The notes beneath the pieces are model-generated. The model was not told where the DNA came from. It saw nothing but the letters and a program-made list of their open reading frames with translations, and ran no database searches. The position numbers and the translations under genes are program-made. A stretch of 64,000 bases of DNA from contig NZ_JANUGP010000003.1 of NCBI RefSeq assembly GCF_024753135.1, positions 124,001 through 188,000 on the forward strand, given 5' to 3'. This stretch comes from Streptomyces pyxinicus. Its GTDB lineage: Bacteria; Actinomycetota; Actinomycetes; Streptomycetales; Streptomycetaceae. Positions 60,310 to 64,000 of this stretch are shown here, in pieces (within the stretch, counting starts at the first letter, position 1; each line of letters starts with the position of its first letter).

Positions 60310-61242
60310 CTAGCGCCGGACCCCCGTGTCCAGGTCGGCGAAGAGCAGTTCGCCGTTGATCGCGGCGCCCGCCCGGTAGCCACGGCTGGCCGCGTTCACC
60401 ACCTGTTCGGCGAAGCCGCTCGCGTTGCCCGCCGCCCACAGGCCCGGGACGCTGGTCCGGCCGCGTTCGTCGATCACCGGGTACGCGCCGAACGGGGTGT
60501 CGTGGAGTTCGGCGCCCAGCCGGGAGAGCAGGGCGTTGTTCGGGACGGCGCGTGGGGCGGCGTACAGGACCTCGCGGGCGTGGACCGTGCCGTCCGCGAG
60601 GCGGACGCCGGTGAGCCGGTCGTCGGTGACGACGAGTTCCGCGACCCGGCCGGGTACGAGGGCGACCCCGGCGGTGGCCAGCCGTCGCAGGTCGTCGCCG
60701 GACAGCTCCGACTCGTCCACCTCGTGCAGGAACAGCCGTACGTCCTCGGACCACCGGGTGACCATGAGCGCCTGGTGCGCGCTGAGCGGCGAGGTGGCCA
60801 GCACCCCGGTGGGCAGGTCGCGCGCCTCCCAGCCGTGGCAGTACGGGCAGTGCAGCACGTCGCGGCCGAAGCGCTCGGCCAGCCCCGGCACCGGCGGCAG
60901 TTCGTCGCGCAGGCCGGTGGCGATCACGAGGTGCCGGGCCCGCACGGTCCGGCCACCCGCCACCCGCACCGCGAAGCCCGCCCCCTCCCGGCTCGCGTCC
61001 ACGACCCGGTCCCGGACCACCCGCACGCCGTACCGGGCGATCTCCTCCCGGCCGACGGCCAGGAACTCCGCCGGGGACATGCCGTCCCGGCCCAGATAGC
61101 CATGCAGGTGCGCGGACGGCGCGTTGCGCGGTTCGCCCGCGTCGACCACCAGTGTCCGGCGCCGGGCCCGGCCCAGCACCAGCCCGGCGGACAGGCCGGC
61201 CGCGCCGCCACCGGCGACGATCACCTCGTAGTTCTCGGTCAT
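60310..61242 (-). CDS. Thioredoxin-reductase-like FAD/NAD(P) oxidoreductase
   Basis: 310 aa from the ATG at 61242 (MTENYEVIVAGGGAAGLSAGL). The FAD-binding GGGAAGLSAG, ATG motif LVIATGLRDELPPVPGL and C-terminal GLWAAGNASGFAEQVV are those of the thioredoxin reductase family. The redox-active Cys pair is CPYC (HCPYCHGWE), typical of non-Trx members used in disulfide formation in secondary metabolism. It is divergent from an XRE-cupin regulator. Confidence 0.93.
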   Translation of the reverse strand: MTENYEVIVAGGGAAGLSAGLVLGRARRRTLVVDAGEPRNAPSAHLHGYLGRDGMSPAEFLAVGREEIARYGVRVVRDRVVDASREGAGFAVRVAGGRTVRARHLVIATGLRDELPPVPGLAERFGRDVLHCPYCHGWEARDLPTGVLATSPLSAHQALMVTRWSEDVRLFLHEVDESELSGDDLRRLATAGVALVPGRVAELVVTDDRLTGVRLADGTVHAREVLYAAPRAVPNNALLSRLGAELHDTPFGAYPVIDERGRTSVPGLWAAGNASGFAEQVVNAASRGYRAGAAINGELLFADLDTGVRR

Positions 61243-61287
61243 GTGACCACCTCCGCCCCGACGGTCGCCCGGACCCTGCCGTATTGA

Positions 61288-61312
61288 CAAACGTGTTTGC
61301 CGAACCTGCAAT
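61288..61312 (+). promoter_or_regulatory. Palindrome and promoter of the XRE-cupin gene
   Basis: TTGACA (61284-61289) and TGCAAT (61307-61312), 17 bases apart, form a good promoter. The start codon at 61320 is only 7 bases after the -10, implying a leaderless mRNA. CAAAC-gt-GTTTG (61288-61299) is a palindrome overlapping the -35 and spacer, a likely autoregulatory site. Confidence 0.65.
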
Positions 61313-61319
61313 GTCAGGT

Positions 61320-61895
61320 ATGAGTACCGACGACGTCCTCGCCGAGGTGGGCCCCCGGCTGCGGCGGATCCGCAAGGAGCGTGAGGTGACGCTGGCGGCG
61401 CTGTCCGAGCGCACGGGCATCTCCGTCAGCACCCTGTCCCGGCTGGAGTCCGGCCTGCGCCGGCCCAGTCTGGAGCTGCTGCTGCCCATCGCGCAGGCCC
61501 ACCAGGTCCCGCTGGACGAGCTGGTCGGCGCGCCGCCGGTCGACGACCCCCGGGTGCGGGCCAGGCCACTGACGCGGCACGGCCGCACCTTCTGGCCGCT
61601 GACCCGCCAGCCCGGCGGGCTCCAGGCCTTCAAGGTGCTCGAACCCCGGCGGGCGGCGGAGCCGGACCCGCGCACCCACGAGGGCTACGAGTGGCTGTAC
61701 GTGCTGTCCGGGCGGCTCCGGCTCGTCCTCGGCGAGCACGATGTCGTGCTCGCGGCCGGTGAGGCGGCCGAGTTCGACACCCGGGTACCGCACTGGTTCG
61801 GCTCGGCCGGCGAGGGACCGGTCGAGTTCCTGAGCCTGTTCGGGCCGCAGGGCGAGCGGATGCACGTACGGGCCCGCCCGGCCGCCGGGAAGTGA
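61320..61895 (+). CDS. XRE-family regulator with C-terminal cupin
   Basis: 191 aa from the ATG at 61320 (MSTDDVLAEVGPRL). The HTH (VTLAALSERTGISVSTLSRLESG, about residues 23-45) is followed by a cupin (about 115-185, WLYVLSGRLRLVLGEHDVVLAAGEAAEFDTRVPHW). This XRE-cupin build usually represses nearby metabolic genes and senses small molecules. Likely targets are itself and the divergent oxidoreductase. An ATG at 61311 adds three residues. Confidence 0.93.
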   Translation: MSTDDVLAEVGPRLRRIRKEREVTLAALSERTGISVSTLSRLESGLRRPSLELLLPIAQAHQVPLDELVGAPPVDDPRVRARPLTRHGRTFWPLTRQPGGLQAFKVLEPRRAAEPDPRTHEGYEWLYVLSGRLRLVLGEHDVVLAAGEAAEFDTRVPHWFGSAGEGPVEFLSLFGPQGERMHVRARPAAGK

Positions 61896-62002
61896 CCGGG
61901 GAAGTGACCGAGAAGGTTCCGCCGGCTGTTCCCTGATGGGCAAGCGACCGCTTAGTATGCGGGCGGACCCGGTCAGACGAAGCAGTCCCGTGGAGGCCCC
62001 GC

Positions 62003-62968
62003 ATGCAGGCATGGCAAGTGCACGAGAACGGCGAGCCGGACGAGGTGATGCGGCTGGCGGAGGTGGACCGGCCCGTCCCCGGTGACGGTCAGGTGCTGCT
62101 GCGCGTGCGGGCCGCCAACGTCAACTTCCCGGACGCGCTGCTGTGCCGGGGCGAGTACCAGATCCGGCCGCCGCTGCCCTTCACCCCGGGCCTGGAGATC
62201 TGCGGCGAGACCGAGGACGGCCGCCGGGTGATCGCCAACCCGGCCCTGCCGCACGGCGGTTTCGCCGAGTACGCGCTCGCCGACGCCCGCGCCCTGCTGC
62301 CCGCCCCCGAGGCGCTGGACGACGCCGAGGCCGCCGCCCTGCACATCGGCTACCAGACCGGCTGGTTCGGCCTGCACCGCCGGGCCCGCCTGGAGGCGGG
62401 GGAGACCCTGCTGGTGCACGCCGCCGCCGGCGGGGTCGGCAGCGCGGCCGTCCAGCTCGGCAAGGCGGCCGGCGCCCGGGTCATCGGCGTCGTCGGCGGC
62501 GCCGACAAGGCCGCCGTCGCCCGGGAGCTGGGCTGCGACGCGGTGGTGGACCGCCGCGCCGAGGACGTCGTCGCGGCCGTCAAGGAGGCCACCGGCGGCC
62601 GGGGCGCCGACGTGGTCTACGACTCGGTCGGCGGCGCCGCCTACGCCCAGTCCGCCAAGCTGGTCGCCTTCGAGGGCCGGATCGTCGTCGTCGGTTTCGC
62701 CAGTGGCACCATCCCGAGTCCGGCGCTCAACCACGCCCTGGTGAAGAACTACTCGATCGTCGGCCTGCACTGGGGCCTCTACCACACCAAGAACCCCGGA
62801 CTGGTGCTCCAGTGCCACGAACAGCTCACCGAGCTGGCCGCCCGGGGCGTGGTCAGGCCGCTGGTGAGCGAGCGGGTGCCGCTGGGCGAGGCCGCGACCG
62901 CCGTGCGGAAGGTCGCGGACGGCCGCTCCACCGGCCGGATCGCCGTGGTGACGGAGGCGGCCGTATGA
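62003..62968 (+). CDS. NADPH:quinone oxidoreductase (zinc-free MDR)
   Basis: 321 aa. The MDR superfamily pattern is present without the structural zinc Cys cluster. It has ANVNFPDALLCRGEYQ, HAAAGGVGSAAVQLGKAAGARVIG (NADPH-binding Gly-rich loop) and a C-terminal ATAVRKVADGRSTGRIAV. It reduces quinones or enones with NADPH. It overlaps the acyl-CoA dehydrogenase start by ATGA, so the two form an operon, perhaps for degrading an unusual acyl substrate. Confidence 0.92.
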   Translation: MQAWQVHENGEPDEVMRLAEVDRPVPGDGQVLLRVRAANVNFPDALLCRGEYQIRPPLPFTPGLEICGETEDGRRVIANPALPHGGFAEYALADARALLPAPEALDDAEAAALHIGYQTGWFGLHRRARLEAGETLLVHAAAGGVGSAAVQLGKAAGARVIGVVGGADKAAVARELGCDAVVDRRAEDVVAAVKEATGGRGADVVYDSVGGAAYAQSAKLVAFEGRIVVVGFASGTIPSPALNHALVKNYSIVGLHWGLYHTKNPGLVLQCHEQLTELAARGVVRPLVSERVPLGEAATAVRKVADGRSTGRIAVVTEAAV

Positions 62969-64000
62969 CCGGCGAAGACGAACTGCGCGCCCGTACCCGG
63001 GAGTTCCTGGCCGCGCACCCGCCCGCCGGCACCGGCCGGCTGGAGTTCCTGCGGGCCCGCTTCGACGCCGGCCTCGCCTGGGTGCACTACCCGGAGGGGC
63101 TCGGCGGCCTGGGCGCACCGCGCGCCCTGCAGGCCGTCGTGGACGCCGAGCTGGAGGCGGCCGGCGCCCCCGACAACGACCCCCGGCGCATCGGCATCGG
63201 CCTCGGCATGGCCGCCCCGACCGTGCTGCGCTACGGCACCGACGAGCAGAAGCGGCGCTTCCTGCGGCCCCTGTGGACCGGCGAGGAGGTCTGGTGCCAG
63301 CTCTTCAGCGAGCCCGGCGCCGGCTCCGACCTGGCCGCGCTCGGCACCCGCGCGGTGCGCGAGGGCGACGGCTGGGTGGTCGACGGGCAGAAGGTGTGGA
63401 CGTCGAGCGCGCACCTCGCGCGCTGGGCCATCCTCATCGCCCGCACCGACCCGGGCCTGCCCAAGCACCAGGGCATCACCTACTTCGTCTGCGACATGAC
63501 CGACCCCGGTGTCGAGGTCCGCCCGCTGCGGCAGATCACCGGCGAGGCCGAGTTCAACGAGGTCTTCCTGACCGGCGTCCGCATCCCCGACTCCGACCGC
63601 CTCGGCGAGGTCGGCGACGGCTGGCGGGTCGCCCAGACCACGCTGATGAACGAGCGCGTCTCGATAGGGGGTATGCGGCTACCCCGCGAGGGCGGCATGA
63701 TCGGCCCGCTCGCCCGCACCTGGCGGGACCGCCCCGACCTGCGCACTCACGACCTCCACCAGCGCCTGCTGAAGCTGTGGGTCGAGTCCGAGGTCTCCCG
63801 CCTCACCGCCGAGCGCCTGCGCCAGCAGCTCGCCGCCGGCCAGCCCGGCTACGAGGGCTCCGGCATGAAGCTCGCCTTCGCCCGCCTCAACCAGGAGATC
63901 AGCGGCCTGGAGGTGGAACTGCGCGGCGCGGAGGGCCTGTTGTACGACGACTGGACCATGCGCCGGCCCGAACTGGTCGACTTCACCGGCCGCGACGCCG
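62965..64000 (+). CDS. Acyl-CoA dehydrogenase, C-terminus cut by window edge
   Basis: 345 codons are inside the window and the gene continues beyond 64000. Start ATG at 62965 overlaps the MDR stop. It has the FAD motif CQLFSEPGAGSDLAALGTRA and GQKVWTSSAHLARWAIL. The catalytic Glu segment lies beyond the window, so activity cannot be judged. It likely acts with the MDR gene on a common substrate. Confidence 0.93.
   Translation, partial: MTGEDELRARTREFLAAHPPAGTGRLEFLRARFDAGLAWVHYPEGLGGLGAPRALQAVVDAELEAAGAPDNDPRRIGIGLGMAAPTVLRYGTDEQKRRFLRPLWTGEEVWCQLFSEPGAGSDLAALGTRAVREGDGWVVDGQKVWTSSAHLARWAILIARTDPGLPKHQGITYFVCDMTDPGVEVRPLRQITGEAEFNEVFLTGVRIPDSDRLGEVGDGWRVAQTTLMNERVSIGGMRLPREGGMIGPLARTWRDRPDLRTHDLHQRLLKLWVESEVSRLTAERLRQQLAAGQPGYEGSGMKLAFARLNQEISGLEVELRGAEGLLYDDWTMRRPELVDFTGRDA

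Noticed and set aside
59862..60310. Tandem array as a CRISPR
   Set aside because: Units are contiguous variants without unique spacers, and no cas genes are present.
59875..61287. Plus-strand frame across the minisatellite
   Set aside because: Its first half is only translated repeat and its second half is antisense to the reductase; no start signal or conserved sequence is seen.

Overview
The window is high-GC actinobacterial chromosome, almost certainly Streptomyces. Codon third positions are overwhelmingly G/C. The gene set is typical of the genus: a type III polyketide synthase next to a CYP158-type P450, a MurT/GatD pair, an XRE/DUF397/ATP-binding triplet, and a urease operon of the order ureABCFGD. 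Much of the order (purB, biotin genes, urease, a secreted tripeptidyl aminopeptidase, ornithine aminotransferase, phosphofructokinase, MurT/GatD, rppA, DNA ligase) matches my memory of the S. coelicolor SCO12xx core region. No rRNA, tRNA, CRISPR array or replication origin was recognised.

Region by region: 1-4.4 kb holds a cut ROK-type regulator, a NarL-type two-component system and a divergent ABC-2 exporter. 4.4-6.9 kb holds a Mug-like glycosylase, purB and a DUF4326 protein. 6.9-14.4 kb looks accessory and decayed: an oxidoreductase remnant, a DUF3500 / siderophore-interacting protein (frameshifted) / MFS operon, an SDR/TetR divergent pair with a long palindromic operator, and a TetR/hydrolase divergent pair with the hydrolase frameshifted. 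14.4-21.8 kb holds an SGNH hydrolase, two CNNM/CBS membrane proteins, a GNAT enzyme and a MacB-like ABC system. A MITE-like hairpin element (21957-22139) precedes an RHH/Doc-like toxin-antitoxin remnant. 22.8-27.3 kb carries bioB-bioA-bioD facing bioF; BioB has an unusual Cys/Gly/His-rich tail.

27.4-29.2 kb is a WhiJ/BldB/AbaA-like triplet. An NlpC/P60 hydrolase at 29.3 kb sits under a recognisable c-di-AMP (ydaO) riboswitch. Next come a ClpP paralogue that has lost its catalytic histidine, a small coupled protein and a divergent orphan YefM-like antitoxin with TGTACA operators. Urease (31.9-36.5 kb) has a GlnR-box-like sequence upstream. Tap peptidase, an epimerase, a PlsC acyltransferase, a TetR with paired operators, DUF6153 and DUF305 proteins and the rocD-ddaH arginine-catabolic pair (with an AsnC/Lrp gene) follow.

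45.4-51.4 kb holds a CtaG-like protein, 6-phosphofructokinase, GatD-MurT (lipid II amidation), peptide deformylase and a TetR. 51.5-55.7 kb holds an acyl-CoA dehydrogenase and the rppA-CYP158-cupin operon for flaviolin-type pigment. 55.8-59.6 kb holds a DUF6213-like protein, an aldehyde dehydrogenase, a NUDIX hydrolase and an ATP-dependent DNA ligase. A 0.7-kb gap (59582-60309) contains a GC-rich minisatellite. The window closes with a thioredoxin-reductase-like enzyme, its divergent XRE-cupin regulator, a quinone oxidoreductase and a cut acyl-CoA dehydrogenase.
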